From Mesoplasma syrphidae (GTDB lineage: Bacteria > Bacillota_I > Bacilli_A > Mycoplasmatales > Mycoplasmataceae): a stretch of DNA of 64,000 nt. The stretch covers positions 372,001-436,000 of the forward strand of contig NZ_CP025257.1 in assembly GCF_002843565.1 (NCBI RefSeq), read 5' to 3'. Below are positions 22,051 to 32,869 of this stretch, one piece after another (position 1 is the first letter of the stretch; each line of letters begins with the position of its first letter). The translations under genes were made by a program, and so were the position numbers. Below the pieces are notes generated by a model. That model was not told the DNA's origin, searched no databases, and saw nothing but the letters and a program-made list of their open reading frames with translations.

Positions 22051-23595
22051 ATGCAACAAACACAAATCATTATTTTGGATTATGGAAGTCAATATACGCA
22101 ATTATTGGCTCGCAGAATTAGAGAACAAAATGTCTTAGCAGAGGTAGTTGACTTTAATTTGACTAAAGCTGATTTATTAAAATACCCCAACTTAAAAGGA
22201 ATCATTTTATCAGGGGGGCCAGCCAGTGTTTATGAAGAAAATGCATATATGGTTGACAAAGAAATTTTAGAGGCTGGATATCCAGTTTTGGGAGTTTGCT
22301 ATGGACTACAACTAATTACACATTTATTTGGAGGAACTGTTGAAGCTGCTACTAAACAAGAGTTTGGAAAGGCACAGTTAGTTATTGATGATCTATCAAA
22401 TATTTTATTTGACAATGTTCCTAATTCAAAAAATGTTTGAATGAGTCATGCTGATCATTTAACAACCATTCCTAATGATTTTTATCAAATTGCGCATTCT
22501 GATAATTCAATTGCAGCAATTAAGCATAAAAATCAAAATATTTATGGAATTCAGTTTCATGCAGAAGTAACTCATTCTGAATTTGGAGCAGAAATACTTA
22601 ATAATTTTATTTTTAAAATTGCTAAAGCCAAAAAGGACTGATATATGTCAACCTTTATTGAAAAAGCAATTGCTCAGATTAAGGAAAAAATTGGTAATGA
22701 CAAAGTAATTTTGGGTTTGAGTGGAGGAGTTGATTCATCAGTTGCCGCTACTTTAGTATCAAAAGCAATTGGAAAACAGCTAACATGTATTTTTGTAGAT
22801 ACAGGATTACTTCGCAAAAATGAAGCTCTACAAGTAATGGATACTTACGCTAAAAATTTTGATATGAATATAAAAATGGTTGATGCAAGCGAGTTATTTT
22901 ACAAAAATCTTCGTGGAATTAGCGAGCCTGAAACAAAGCGCAAGATGATTGGAAAATTATTCATTGATGTGTTTACCGAAGAGGCACGCAAGATGAGTCG
23001 AGATGCCAAATGATTAGCGCAGGGTACAATTTATCCTGATGTCATTGAATCTTCAAAAGAAGGGCATAGTTCAAAAACAATTAAGTCACATCATAATGTT
23101 GGGGGATTACCTGAAGATTTAGGATTCGAGTTATTGGAACCAATTCGTGATTTGTTTAAAGATGAAGTTCGTAAGGTTGGTCGTGAACTGGGAATTCCTG
23201 ATAAAATGATTGATCGTCACCCATTTCCCGGGCCAGGATTGGGAATTCGTGTAATTGGTGAAGTTACAAAAGAGAAATGTGATATTTTGCGTGAAGTCGA
23301 TGACATTTTTATATCAGCTCTTCACGAAGCAGACTTATATACTAAAGTCCAACAAGCTCATGTTGTTTTACTTCCTGTTAAAACAGTAGGAGTCATGGGC
23401 GATAATCGTACATACGAATTTGTGGCAGCTTTGAGAAGCGTTGATACGGTTGACTTTATGACAGCAACTGCTAGTCATCTACCATGAGACTTTATTGATA
23501 AAGTAGTTAATAAAATTATTAATGAAGTTAAACATGTTAATCGCATTGTTTATGATGTAACTTCAAAACCTCCAGGAACAATAGAATGGGAATAA
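22051..23595 (+). CDS. guaA: GMP synthase (glutamine-hydrolysing)
   Basis: 514 residues, full length. It makes GMP from XMP, ATP and glutamine. The glutaminase domain (1-~195) has the nucleophile Cys83 in GVCYGLQ and a His in QFHAEV; the ATP pyrophosphatase P-loop SGGVDSS is near 225; the C-terminal dimer domain ([11 protein letters not shown] region) follows. TGA codons at 22438 and 22639 are Trp inside one protein, so it is not two genes. The leader carries a guanine-type riboswitch. The last 10 bases overlap guaB. Confidence 0.96.
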
Positions 23596-24740
23596 ATATG
23601 GGAAAAAACAATAGCTTAAATAATAAATTAGTAGATCATGGAATTACTTTTGATGATGTTTTAGTAGTTCCCAGCTACAGCGATGTATTGCCAAATGAAG
23701 TTTGTTTGAAAACTCGTTTAACAAATAACATTAGTTTAAATATTCCATTTGTGTCAGCGGCTATGGATACTGTCACTGAACATCGATTGGCAATTGCCTT
23801 GGCCCAACTCGGTGGAGTTGGAGTGATTCACAAAAACCTGAGTATTGAAAACCAGGCTAAAGAAGTAAAAGTTGTCAAAAATTTTAAATTTGAAGTTGAA
23901 GAAGGCATGAATCCAGCTTATGACACTCAAAAACGCTTACTAGTCGGAGCTGCTGTTTCAACAGGTTTGGATACGCTAGAAAGAGTCCAAAAATTAATTG
24001 CCGTTGGAGTCGACTTTATTGTTGTTGATTCGGCCCATGGTCATTCTCAAGGAATTTTAAAGACTGTTAAATCTCTTCGTAAAAAATATCCTGAATTAGA
24101 AATTATTGCAGGAAATATTGCAACAACAGCTGGAGCCAAGGCTTTAGTTGAAGCTGGGGCAAATGCTGTTAAAGTTGGAATTGGACCAGGAAGTATTTGT
24201 ACAACAAGAGTTGTTGCTGGAGTTGGTGTACCTCAGATTAGCGCAATTGCCAATACTTATGAATATTGCCAAACGCATAATATTCCCTTTATTGCAGATG
24301 GAGGAATTAAGTATTCTGGTGATATTGTAAAAGCGCTAGGGGCTGGTGCGAATACTGTCATGCTTGGTTCAATGTTTGCAGGAACTGAAGAGTCACCTGG
24401 TGATGTTATTCATATTGATGGTAATTCATATAAGACATATGTGGGAATGGGCAGTTTGGCTGCAATGAGTCGTGGATCAAGTGATCGTTATTTTCAAAAA
24501 GGAGCTAAAAAGTTAGTTCCAGAAGGTATTGAATCAATGGTTAATTATAAAGGCCCATTAGCTGAAATTGTTTTTCAAATGCTCGGGGGATTGCGTTCAG
24601 GAATGGGATATACTGGAAGTCATACAATTGAAGAGTTAAGAACAAACACAAAGTTTGTTCAAATTACCAATGCAGGCTTAGTTGAATCTCATCCTCATGA
24701 TGTAAAAATGATTCAAGCAGCACCAAACTACAATAAATAG
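23586..24740 (+). CDS. guaB: IMP dehydrogenase lacking the CBS domain pair
   Basis: 384 residues, about 100 shorter than usual IMPDH. It oxidises IMP to XMP with NAD+, feeding guaA. The catalytic loop GPGSICTTR has Cys205, and the flap DRYFQ (~300), KLVPEG and the C-terminal GSHTIEELR are those of IMPDH, not GMP reductase. Where two CBS domains are normally inserted the chain is short (around residues 100-115, [13 protein letters not shown]), so allosteric control through CBS is absent. Start ATG 23586 lies within guaA; ATG 23598 is an alternative. Confidence 0.94.
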   Translation: MGINMGKNNSLNNKLVDHGITFDDVLVVPSYSDVLPNEVCLKTRLTNNISLNIPFVSAAMDTVTEHRLAIALAQLGGVGVIHKNLSIENQAKEVKVVKNFKFEVEEGMNPAYDTQKRLLVGAAVSTGLDTLERVQKLIAVGVDFIVVDSAHGHSQGILKTVKSLRKKYPELEIIAGNIATTAGAKALVEAGANAVKVGIGPGSICTTRVVAGVGVPQISAIANTYEYCQTHNIPFIADGGIKYSGDIVKALGAGANTVMLGSMFAGTEESPGDVIHIDGNSYKTYVGMGSLAAMSRGSSDRYFQKGAKKLVPEGIESMVNYKGPLAEIVFQMLGGLRSGMGYTGSHTIEELRTNTKFVQITNAGLVESHPHDVKMIQAAPNYNK

Positions 24741-24752
24741 GGTAAAATATAT

Positions 24753-24790
24753 AATATCGAATTAACCAGCCAACGGTTCGATATTTTTTT
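24753..24790 (+). terminator. Terminator of the guaA-guaB operon
   Basis: AATATCGAA (24753-24761) pairs exactly with TTCGATATT (24777-24785), followed by T's. Confidence 0.9.
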
Positions 24791-24805
24791 AACAAAAGGA
24801 GAGAT

Positions 24806-25468
24806 ATGAATCAAACTGTCAAACAATTAATGGAAGAACGTCGTAGCGCTCGTCGCTTCCAAACAGACTATGAAATTGCTGATGATGATTTAGATCAAAT
24901 CATTGAAGCTATTCGTATGTCACCAGCTAGTTATGGAGCTTTAAATACTCGAGTAGTCGTTATGAAAAAAGGGCCATTTAAAGACAGTTTGAATAAAATT
25001 TTTTATAATCAAGATAATTTTACTCAAGCATCAGCATATATTATTTTTGTAAATGACAAGGCAAAGATAATTTGTGATGAAACAATGCCATATACAACAA
25101 GTCTAATTTTTAAAGATGACTTAGCAAAACGTGAAGCATTTTTGAAAAATTTCTATAATGTATGAAATACTCGTTTTGGTAGTCCCCAAACAATTGGCTT
25201 AGCCGAAGAATGAAGTATGAAACAATCATATATTGCTTTGGGAGTTGGAATTGTAGCAGCTGCCAGCTTAAATATTGATTCCTGCCCGCATGAAGGACTA
25301 GATAAATTAGCTTTAGAAAATGTTTTGCAGCAGCATGGTTTGATTACTAAAAATCAACAAGTAGCTGTTGGATTAGCTTTGGGCAAAATCGATGAGACAA
25401 TTGCAAATTCACGAGTAAAGGAAAAAATTCGTATGCCAATTGCAAATTTTCGAATTGATGTAATATAA
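24806..25468 (+). CDS. Nitroreductase-family NAD(P)H-dependent flavin oxidoreductase
   Basis: 220 residues, usual for the family. It uses FMN to reduce quinones or nitro compounds. The opening RRSARRF matches the FMN-phosphate contact seen in most nitroreductases, and SPASYGALNTR is the second FMN region. GVGIVAAASLNIDSCPHEG near residue 143 and the final VALGKID motif also fit. Physiological substrate unknown. ATG follows aaaggagag immediately after the guaB terminator. Confidence 0.9.
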
Positions 25469-25492
25469 TATATAAAATGAAATGGAGAAATT

Positions 25493-25861
25493 ATGAATAA
25501 TCAACAACAAAATTCCAATAACTATGGATATCCTCAACAACCAAGCACCCGCAAATCTTTGTATTTAATAGCGTATATTTTTAACCTTATTTGTACAGTT
25601 ATATTAGGAATTTTAATTATTCCACTATTATGATGTATTCCAGCAACAATTGCTAGTAAGCGTGCATACAACGAATGTGATACACCACAAGAAGTATCTC
25701 ATATTGGATTAGGGGTTGTTTCGTTATTGTTAGTAAGTGGGATTGGTGGAGTTTTCATCCTTGTAGCTTCAGCAACAAAACCTGAGCCAGTAATCGTATA
25801 TCAACAAAATCAAAGTTCTGATTTTAACTCACCAAATGATGCAAATTCTAATGGACGTTAA
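25493..25861 (+). CDS. Small membrane protein with a Gln/Asn-rich tail
   Basis: 122 residues. The first ~22 are rich in Gln, Asn, Pro and Tyr. Two hydrophobic segments follow (about 24-48 and 76-100), with a short loop containing ASKRAYNECDTPQEVSHIG. The last ~20 residues are again Asn/Ser-rich. The layout, a polar N-terminus then two helices, resembles small DUF4190-type proteins, but the function is unknown. It contains one TGA Trp codon. ATG follows tggagaaa. Confidence 0.75.
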
Positions 25862-26258
25862 AAATATGAAATAATGCATTAAGCATTAATTGAAAACTTA
25901 ATTAAATTATTATTTGGTTTACCATTTTTGGCGTTTAAGATGTTTTTATAACTTGGAATAAACGTATTTTAAAACTGTAACATAGTACTATTTTTAGCTA
26001 ATTTTGAAACACTGTTATCAGTGACAACACCAATATTTCACTCTTTGTTTTGAATTTTTACACTGCTAATATTATTTTAAAAAAAGCCTTTTCATTATTG
26101 AAATGGCTTTTTTCTTGAGGTGATAAGATCACTGATAGATTTTCTTTAGTAATTATAAAAAAACCCTCTTTGCATACCTATTTCAATGATGAGTTGTCTT
26201 TTATCATTTTTGTATACAAGGAGAATTATATTAATTTCAAAACTTTCAAATAGTTATT
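25862..26258. other. 397-base gap with a hairpin and a possible remnant
   Basis: A hairpin (26079-26112) is present. On the minus strand a ~40-codon frame (about 25973-26080) reads VKIQNKEWNIGVVTDNSVSK and then stops; it looks protein-like but was not identified. Otherwise broken frames. Confidence 0.4.
26079..26112. terminator. Hairpin with A/T arms between convergent genes
   Basis: AAAAAGCC and GGCTTTTT pair, extended by TTTC/GAAA after one mismatch, and end in a T run. It can terminate in both directions. Confidence 0.65.
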
Positions 26259-26699
26259 TTATCTTTTAATTATCATTTTAATATGAGCTATACCATCATC
26301 GTCAAAAACTTCAGAATTTTCTATAAATCCAAATTTTTTATAAAAATTTAAAAGTCGATATTGAGCACTTATTTTAATATCTTTTTTAGGCGCATTTTTA
26401 TTAAGCCAAATAATAACATTTTTTAATAATTCTTTACCTATTTCTTGACCTCTAAACTTTTGTGGTGTTAAAACTCTTCCAAACGTTATTGAGTTATCAT
26501 CAAGATCAAAAATTCTTAAATATGCAGCTAATTCACCATTTTCAGTTTTTATCATCATGTGTGTTGCGATCAAATCATTATCATCAATGTCACATGCTAA
26601 TCATTCTTGTTCTACTACAAAAACTTTACTTCGATTTTTAAATATTTCTCATATTTCTTTATTTGCTAGTTCATTAAATTTTTTAAATTCAATTTTCAT
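26259..26699 (-). CDS. ElaA-like GNAT N-acetyltransferase
   Basis: 146 residues. It carries the acetyl-CoA binding region FRGQEIGKELL (R/Q-x-x-G-x-G/A-like) near residue 82. N-terminal VFVVEQEWLACDID near residue 27 is the pattern of ElaA proteins. The start is ATG at 26699 (minus), preceded by aaaggag; a shorter internal Met at 26573 would lose the N-terminal strand. One Trp is coded by TGA. The acetylation target is unknown. Confidence 0.85.
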
Positions 26700-27211
26700 A
26701 ATGACTCCTTTTTTTATTATTAATAGAATAACAAAAAAAACAGCATTTGCAGTTTTATTAAATAATTTCGCATGAATTACAAGACCTATCGTCGCTGAAA
26801 TTGAAAAGGTAATGCTGTGCTTTTCATTAACTGCTTAAAGCTTAACGCTATCTATTTCATCATCAACATTAGTTATTTTTTACCAATCTTTAAGCCTTTT
26901 TATTATTGAATTTAGCAATTCGTTTTTCTTTTTTTAACACAAAAATTACTTAAACAATGGAATTAACTCTTTTTTACTTATTCATAAAGTTAAACTTTAT
27001 TTGACTTCTTTAAAATGCTTCTTGCCCTAATCTTTTTTATAGTCATCAACTCATTTTTTACTTCTTGCGTAATTGTTTTAAAAGCCTTATTAAATTTAAA
27101 AAAATGTTTGTATCTTTTATTAATAAGTGTTAATATTTAAATATAAGATTGATAGATTTTAAGCAAGCCGAAAGGCTTGCTTTCTTATTGACCTTATGAG
27201 AGGAGAACTTA
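26700..27211. other. 512-base gap before the rimP-nusA operon
   Basis: It has no intact gene. A minus-strand frame at about 26990-27111 codes 39 residues (ending RARSILKKSNKV) between stops, probably a decayed gene. The rimP leader with a possible promoter (TATAAG at 27142-27147) and a strong hairpin is at the right end. Confidence 0.45.
27161..27190 (+). promoter_or_regulatory. GAAA-capped hairpin in the rimP-nusA leader
   Basis: AAGCAAGCC (27161-27169) pairs exactly with GGCTTGCTT (27174-27182) around a GAAA tetraloop and is followed by a short T-rich stretch. It sits between a plausible promoter (TATAAG 27142-27147) and the rimP start at 27212. It may be an attenuator or a 5' protective stem. 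Confidence 0.6.
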
Positions 27212-27706
27212 GTGAAAAATTTTTCAAACATAAAAACGACAATTATTGAAATGGCAAATGTCATTTTAAAAGAACATCATTTAAGAGTTTATGAAGTTAA
27301 TAACTTTGTTGATTTTGAAAGTGATATTTTACAAATCTTAGTTGAAGATCTAAATCAACCGAATAAGCCATTAGATTTTGATGCGCTAACTGCAGTCAAC
27401 GAAAAGCTGTCAATTGCAATGGATGAATTTGATTCTATTAAGGAACCTTACATGTTAGAAATTGCTAGTGCAGGAATTGAAAAATCAATTCGAGATTTTG
27501 AAGAAATGATAAAGGCTGTTGGTCAATATATTTATGTAGAACTACAAGCAAGTATTAAAAATTTATCAACATTTGAAGGAATACTAGTAGACTTTAATAA
27601 TCAGACTGAAGAATTTAAAATTGAATTCTTTGTTAAAGGTCAAAAGAAAAAAGCGTTATTTAAATGAGAAGATATAAAAACTGTTAGATATGCAGTTAAA
27701 TTTTAG
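27212..27706 (+). CDS. rimP: Ribosome maturation factor RimP
   Basis: 164 residues, normal size. It assists 30S assembly. The family pattern is present: LVEDLN then MLEIASAGIEKSI (usual LEVSSPGxxRPL), and the C-terminal KALFKWEDIKTVR in the second domain. It starts with GTG at 27212, placed 8 bases after gaggaga. It lies 9 bases before nusA, the standard rimP-nusA-rnpM-L7Ae-infB operon. Confidence 0.92.
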
Positions 27707-27715
27707 GGGGATAGC

Positions 27716-29164
27716 ATGGTAAATGGTGCAGAATTATTAGAGGCAATTAGCTTAATTGCTGAAGAAAAAGGTATTGATAAAAATACAATATTTGAAGGAA
27801 TTGTTGAAGGATTTCAAAAAGCTTTTGAACGTTTCTTTGATACAGATGCGATTATTCAAGTTGAGATCGAAGAGTCAACTGGGGCAATTAAAATGTTCCA
27901 AGAATTGGAAGTTTTAAATACAGTTGAAGATGATTGATTAGAAATCACTCCAGCTGATGCTAAAAAAGAATTTGGTCAAGAATTTTCAGAGCACGATTTA
28001 ATTAGACGTCCAATTGAATTTAACGAAGACTTTTCAAGACTAGCAGTATTTCAAGTTCGTCAAATTGTTCAACAAAAAATAAAAGGTGCAGAACGTGCAA
28101 AAGTTTATGCCAAGTTTATTGATAAACAAGGTGAAATTATTAAAGGTAAGATTACTGGAATGAATGAGCAAGGGACATCATATTTAGTTGATATTGACGG
28201 AACTGTTGCTTCATTATGAAATCAAAAAACTATCAATGGTGAAAAGTTTGAAGTTAACGAATATGTAACTTTATATATTGATGAAGTTGCTAAAGACAAT
28301 AAGTTTTCACAAGTGATGGTTTCGCGTACAGCGCCAAACTTTTTAGCAAAATTATTGGAACAAGAAGTTCCAGAAATAAGTGAAGGAATCGTTGAAATAA
28401 AAGCAGTTTCTCGTGAAGCTGGAAAACGTGCTAAAGTAGCAGTATATTCACATGACGAATTTGTAGATCCAATTGGAGCTGTAGTTGGTTCTCATGGGGC
28501 ACGTATTAACAATGTTTCATCTGAACTTCGTGGAGAAAAAATCGATGTTGTTAAATGAGATTCATTAGTTGAAAACTTTATTATGAACGCAATGGCACCA
28601 GTTCGTGTTATTTCAGTTAGTGTTGATGAAGAAAATGGTGAATGTGATGTAATTGTTCCTAATGAACAATTATCATTGGCTATTGGTAAATCTGGAATTG
28701 CTGCACGTTTAGTAGCTAACCTGCTAAAAATTCGTGTCAATATTTATTCATATGCAAATGCATTAGAAGATAAGGTCGAAATTTTGTGAAACGGAAATAT
28801 TTCAGAAGCTGAATTATCAAATCCAGAGTTTTTAGCAAACATTAATAAACGTCGTGAAAAAACTGCTGGTAATCCAAGAGTATCAAAACCAAGAGCAAGT
28901 CAAAAACCAGTTTTTGATGTTGATGCATTGGCAGCCTTGCAAGATGAAATTAAGTTAGAAAATGAAATTGAAGAATTGGAGTTTGCAACAATTCCTGAGC
29001 CAATAAAAGTTCAAAACGAAGCAGTAGATGAAGAGTTAGCAGAAGATCATAATTTGGACGAAATTGCTGCAAAATTAAAGGAATTTGAAAATGTAATTGA
29101 GGAAACTGAAGAAACTGATTTTGATGAAGAAGAAATTGCTGACTACGATAAGTACTACGATTAA
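27716..29164 (+). CDS. nusA: Transcription termination/antitermination factor NusA
   Basis: 482 residues. N-terminal RNA polymerase-binding domain (1-~125), S1 domain (~130-200), then two KH domains including VGSHGARINNVSSEL (~260) and IGKSGIAARLVANLL (~325). The last ~85 residues are a Glu/Asp-rich tail rather than the repeats found in proteobacterial NusA. It modulates pausing and termination by RNA polymerase. The ATG follows ggggg. Several TGA Trp codons. Confidence 0.95.
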
Positions 29165-29169
29165 TTAAG

Positions 29170-29433
29170 ATGAAATATCAAAATCTAATCTTAAGAAAAG
29201 ATATTGCTTCAAAACAAATGTTGCCAAAAAAAGACTTAATTCGCATTGTTAAAAATAAAGAAGGTAAAATATTTATAGATTTAACTTATAAAGCAGAGGG
29301 CCGTGGAGTTTACGTTAAAGGTGATCTAGAATCATTTAAGATAGTCAAAAAACTTAATTTATTGTCTCGAGGCTTAAAAGTACGAATTGATCAAAACATT
29401 TATATGGAATTAGAAAAGGTTATCAATGGATAA
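29170..29433 (+). CDS. rnpM: YlxR-family protein (RNase P modulator RnpM)
   Basis: 87 residues. The operon place between nusA and the L7Ae-like gene, plus the GRGVYVKGD motif, identifies YlxR. In B. subtilis YlxR binds RNase P RNA. The usual N-terminal CxxCR-like motif is replaced here by LRKDIASKQMLP, so this is a diverged version. It overlaps the next gene by 8 bases. Confidence 0.88.
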   Translation: MKYQNLILRKDIASKQMLPKKDLIRIVKNKEGKIFIDLTYKAEGRGVYVKGDLESFKIVKKLNLLSRGLKVRIDQNIYMELEKVING

Positions 29434-29731
29434 ACAAAAATTATTAAATGCCATTGGAATGGCCTATGGGTCACGAAACGTTATTTATGGGGCAAAATTA
29501 TTAGACTTCATCAAAGGGAAAAAAGTGACATTTGTCATTATTGGATCAAATATGGGTCCAAGTCAAAAGAAGAAAATAACTGACAAATGCAAGTTTAACG
29601 AAGTTGAATATTGAGATGATATTTTGACAGTTGAAGAACTTGCTCAAGCGTGTGGAAGAACCACTATTGTCGCTGTAGGATTTAAAGAACAAAATTTTGT
29701 TAAGTTGCTTAAATCTACAATTAAACAGTAA
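29426..29731 (+). CDS. L7Ae/L30e-like RNA-binding protein (YlxQ)
   Basis: 101 residues. A kink-turn RNA-binding fold of the L7Ae family: the region GSNMGPSQKKKITDKC near residue 40 and the end TIVAVGFKEQNFVKLL fit. In Bacillus this ORF is ylxQ in the nusA-infB operon. RNA target unknown. The frame contains a TGA Trp near 29614, so the protein is longer than a standard-code reading shows. It overlaps rnpM. Confidence 0.85.
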
Positions 29732-29750
29732 AAGAAAGGGGAAAATTTAC

Positions 29751-31637
29751 ATGGCTATAAATAAAAACAACAAAAACAATAACAGAAATACTAATTCGGC
29801 TGCTGCCAAGGCAAAAGCAAAAGAGCATACAAAACATATTAAACAACAACTTAAAGAAGAGGTTGCAACAGGTTTAATCGATGGAGTGTTTGTTTATACA
29901 GGACCTTTATCAGTTACTGAATTTGCTTCAAAAGTTGGAAAGTCAACAGCTGATATTTTGAAATTCTTTTTTAATCAAGGATTAATGATGAACCAAAATA
30001 TGATGTTGAGTGAAGAACAAATGGGGGAATTGGCTCTAGAATTTGGATTTGACTTTAAAAAAGAAGAGTCGCTAACAAAGGAAAATATTTTTGAACAATT
30101 GCAAGTAGCAGATAAACCTGAAGATTTGGTTGACCGAGCTCCAATTGTTACAATTATGGGGCACGTTGACCATGGTAAAACAACATTGCTAGATTCAATG
30201 CGTAATGCTGATGTTGCTGCATCTGAAGCTGGAGGAATTACTCAGGCAATTGGAGCTTACCAAGTTGTTCATAGTTCTGGTAAAAAAATTACTTTTATTG
30301 ACACTCCAGGACATGAGGCTTTTACTGAAATGCGAAGCCGTGGTGCTAATGCCACTGATATTGTAATTTTAATTGTGGCAGCTGATGATGGGGTGATGCC
30401 TCAAACAGAAGAAGCCATTGATCATGCTAAAATGGCCGAAGTTCCAATTATTGTTTTTGTCAATAAGTGTGATAAGCCAGGAGCAGATCCAGAAAAAGTT
30501 AAAGTTGAATTAATGAACTATGGATTAGTAGCTGAAGAATATGGAGGAGACATTCCGTTTATTTTGGGATCGGCTAAAGAAAAGCAAGGTTTGGAAGAAT
30601 TACAAGAAACAATTTTATTTATTTCTGAAATTAAAGATTACCGTGCCAACCCTAACAAATTTGCTTCAGGAGTTGTTCTTGAAGCACATCTAGATAAGTC
30701 AAGAGGACCAGTTGCTTCAATTCTTGTTCAATCAGGAACTTTGGAAATGCGTGATATGGTTGTTGCAGGGGGAGCTTTTGGAGCTATTAAAAATATGGAA
30801 AATGAAAACCATAAAAAAGTTCTTAAAGCTGAACCATCTCGCCCAGTAGTAATTTTTGGACTTAATTCAGTTCCAAATGCTGGAGATAAATTCATCGTAA
30901 TGAATGATGAAAAAATGGCCCGTCAAATAGCTGAAGCACAAATTGATAAAAAGCGTGCAGCCGAACAACAATCAAAGCAGGCCTTTACATTAGATCAAAT
31001 TAAAAATCACATTGATCAAGGTGAATTGAAAAACATTAACGTAATTATCAAAGCTGATACTCAAGGATCGGTTGAGGCCCTAAAGGGATCATTAGCAAAA
31101 ATTGATATTGCTGGTGTTAAGTTAAATGTTATTCGTGGATCAGTTGGGGCTATTTCTAATTCTGATATTACTTTAGCGATGGCATCATCAGCAATTGTTT
31201 ATGGATTTAATGTTCGTCCAGATGCTTCAGTTCGTCGTAAAGCTGAAGAAGACGGAGTTGATATTCGTTTGCATAATATTATTTATAAAGTAATTGAAGA
31301 ATTAGAAGATGCTGCCAAAGGCATGCTTGATCCAATTATTGAAGAAGTTGTTTTAGGGCAAGCTGAAGTTCGTGCTCTATTTAGACACACAGATATTGGA
31401 GTTATTGCCGGATTCCATGTTGTAGATGGAATGATTCCTCGTAATGCTCGTATTCGTATCCTACGTGATGGAATAGTTGCTTATACAGGAGAAATATCTT
31501 CTTTAAAACATCAAAAAGAAGATATTAAGGAAGCAAAAATTGGTTCTGAAGGTGGACTAACAATTAAAAACTTTAATGATATTAAAGAAGGCGACATAAT
31601 TGAAGCCTACAAAGAAGAAATTAAAAAAAGTGTTTAA
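29751..31637 (+). CDS. infB: Translation initiation factor IF-2
   Basis: 628 residues. It places initiator tRNA on the 30S subunit with GTP. G-domain motifs: GHVDHGKTT (~136), DTPGH (~183), NKCDKP (~238). The N-terminal domain is short and Asn/Lys-rich compared with Bacillus, as is usual for Mollicutes. Start ATG 29751 follows gaaagggg; an in-frame ATG at 29697 lies inside the preceding gene and lacks an RBS. It is followed by TATAAT of the next gene. Confidence 0.96.
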   Translation: MAINKNNKNNNRNTNSAAAKAKAKEHTKHIKQQLKEEVATGLIDGVFVYTGPLSVTEFASKVGKSTADILKFFFNQGLMMNQNMMLSEEQMGELALEFGFDFKKEESLTKENIFEQLQVADKPEDLVDRAPIVTIMGHVDHGKTTLLDSMRNADVAASEAGGITQAIGAYQVVHSSGKKITFIDTPGHEAFTEMRSRGANATDIVILIVAADDGVMPQTEEAIDHAKMAEVPIIVFVNKCDKPGADPEKVKVELMNYGLVAEEYGGDIPFILGSAKEKQGLEELQETILFISEIKDYRANPNKFASGVVLEAHLDKSRGPVASILVQSGTLEMRDMVVAGGAFGAIKNMENENHKKVLKAEPSRPVVIFGLNSVPNAGDKFIVMNDEKMARQIAEAQIDKKRAAEQQSKQAFTLDQIKNHIDQGELKNINVIIKADTQGSVEALKGSLAKIDIAGVKLNVIRGSVGAISNSDITLAMASSAIVYGFNVRPDASVRRKAEEDGVDIRLHNIIYKVIEELEDAAKGMLDPIIEEVVLGQAEVRALFRHTDIGVIAGFHVVDGMIPRNARIRILRDGIVAYTGEISSLKHQKEDIKEAKIGSEGGLTIKNFNDIKEGDIIEAYKEEIKKSV

Positions 31638-31664
31638 GCAATTTGGCTTAAATAAAATCTAAGG

Positions 31665-31670
31665 TATAAT
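31665..31670 (+). promoter_or_regulatory. -10 box TATAAT before the 178-residue membrane protein
   Basis: A TATAAT hexamer 27 bases before the ATG at 31697. A weak stem (TTTAAGC 31633-31639 with GCTTAAA 31646-31652) lies just upstream and could end infB transcripts, though it lacks a T run. Confidence 0.5.
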
Positions 31671-31696
31671 ACTTTATAAGTACGGAGGTATATTAA

Positions 31697-32233
31697 ATGA
31701 CAACAACAAAAAATACGAGATTCGGAATTAAAGAAATTATGGCCATTGTTTTTGGGACTATTTTCTTTATTGCTGTAATCGTTGGACTTTACGGAATCAA
31801 ATTTAACTTTGATGGTATTAGTTATACACTAGCAACATTATCAAATTTAGGGGGTGCTCGTGCTTGATGAGCATCAGCTGCTTACTATCTTGGAATCTTT
31901 GGATTATTACTAGTTTGCTTATTTGCAGTTTTTGAAATCTTAGGATTATTACTATCACTAGTATTTAAGAAAAATAAATTCGTTAAATTGAATTTGAGAA
32001 TTGCTAACTTTACTGGAGGAGCATCATTTGTATTGATACTAATGTATTTAATATTTTTAATGGTTGGAGCTATTATAAATATTGGTTCTGGGAATGTTGC
32101 TAACTTTGCAATTGCTTGAGTAATCACATTTGTAATTACTGCATTACCTTGTGCTTTTGTAACTTTGGCAAATGAAAAAATGCTGAGAGCTTCAAAAGAT
32201 CGTGTATCAAAAACTAAAACAACTACAAAATAA
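31697..32233 (+). CDS. Four-helix membrane protein, unknown function
   Basis: 178 residues with four hydrophobic helices (about 14-34, 60-88, 108-130, 138-160) and short basic tails. Two adjacent TGA codons give WW near residue 57. No family recognised. It has its own promoter and a terminator right after it, so it is a single-gene unit between infB and a short cysteine-containing gene. Confidence 0.8.
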
Positions 32234-32251
32234 CCGTAAGGTTATTTTTTT
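32228..32251 (+). terminator. Terminator after the four-helix protein
   Basis: AAATAACC pairs with GGTTATTT around GTAA and is followed by T's; the stop codon is part of the stem. Confidence 0.85.
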
Positions 32252-32469
32252 TGACTTTGTGTGAACTGCTAATGTAGTAGAAAAACAGAGTACGCAAATA
32301 TAATTGAATAAATATCAAATGAGAAAAATACATTGATTCAAGTTCATTATTAAAAATCTCAAAGTTTGCGAAGAACCTCTATTTAAGCGAAAAACTTAAA
32401 GATAGATAGTGAAGTTTAGTATTTTGATAGTAAGTGTTAGAATTTAAATAAAAGAGGAGGATTGAAAAA

Positions 32470-32724
32470 ATGGCAAAAGATGTTAAAAATGTGTATGAAA
32501 TTCAAGATATGAGCAAATTAGGAATAAGTGAAATTAGTGATTTGATGGACAGCGGAAAAACACTTTTAATCTCATTACGTAAAGGTATTCATGTTGAGAA
32601 ATCTTTAGAGAATAAATACTCTGAGTTTTTAAAAGCAAATATAGAATTGAAAGAAGAAAAAGCAAATTGTGGAATTTGCGGCTGCGGTGAAATTGCAGAC
32701 ATTTTGGTTTATGCTTGAAGATAA
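32470..32724 (+). CDS. Small Cys-containing protein, unknown
   Basis: 84 residues, soluble. Near the C-terminus is CGICGCGE (about 66-73), with three cysteines that could bind metal, followed by IADILVYAWR. The N-terminal half is Lys/Glu/Ser-rich. No family recognised. The frame passes one TGA (Trp) two codons before the stop. ATG follows a good RBS (gaggagg). No terminator before rbfA, but 145 bases separate them. Confidence 0.7.
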
Positions 32725-32869
32725 AAAGCTTTGACATTTTATCGTTTTCAATTAAAGTATTGACTAAACAATTTGTATTTATACTGTAAAGACAAAAATT
32801 TTTTAGCTTTCAGTACTTTATATAAACTAGTCAGAAATGTTATAATTAAGTTAAGAAGAGGTATCGATT

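Noticed and set aside
22441-23595. guaA read as two or three separate genes
   Set aside because: The breaks at 22438 and 22639 are TGA codons, read as Trp here; domain order is one continuous GMP synthase.
24148-24330. Alternative-frame plus-strand ORF inside guaB
   Set aside because: The guaB frame encodes conserved IMPDH motifs here; the other frame has no RBS.
26985-27115. Transposase remnant
   Set aside because: The 39-residue frame shows no DDE residues or inverted repeats.
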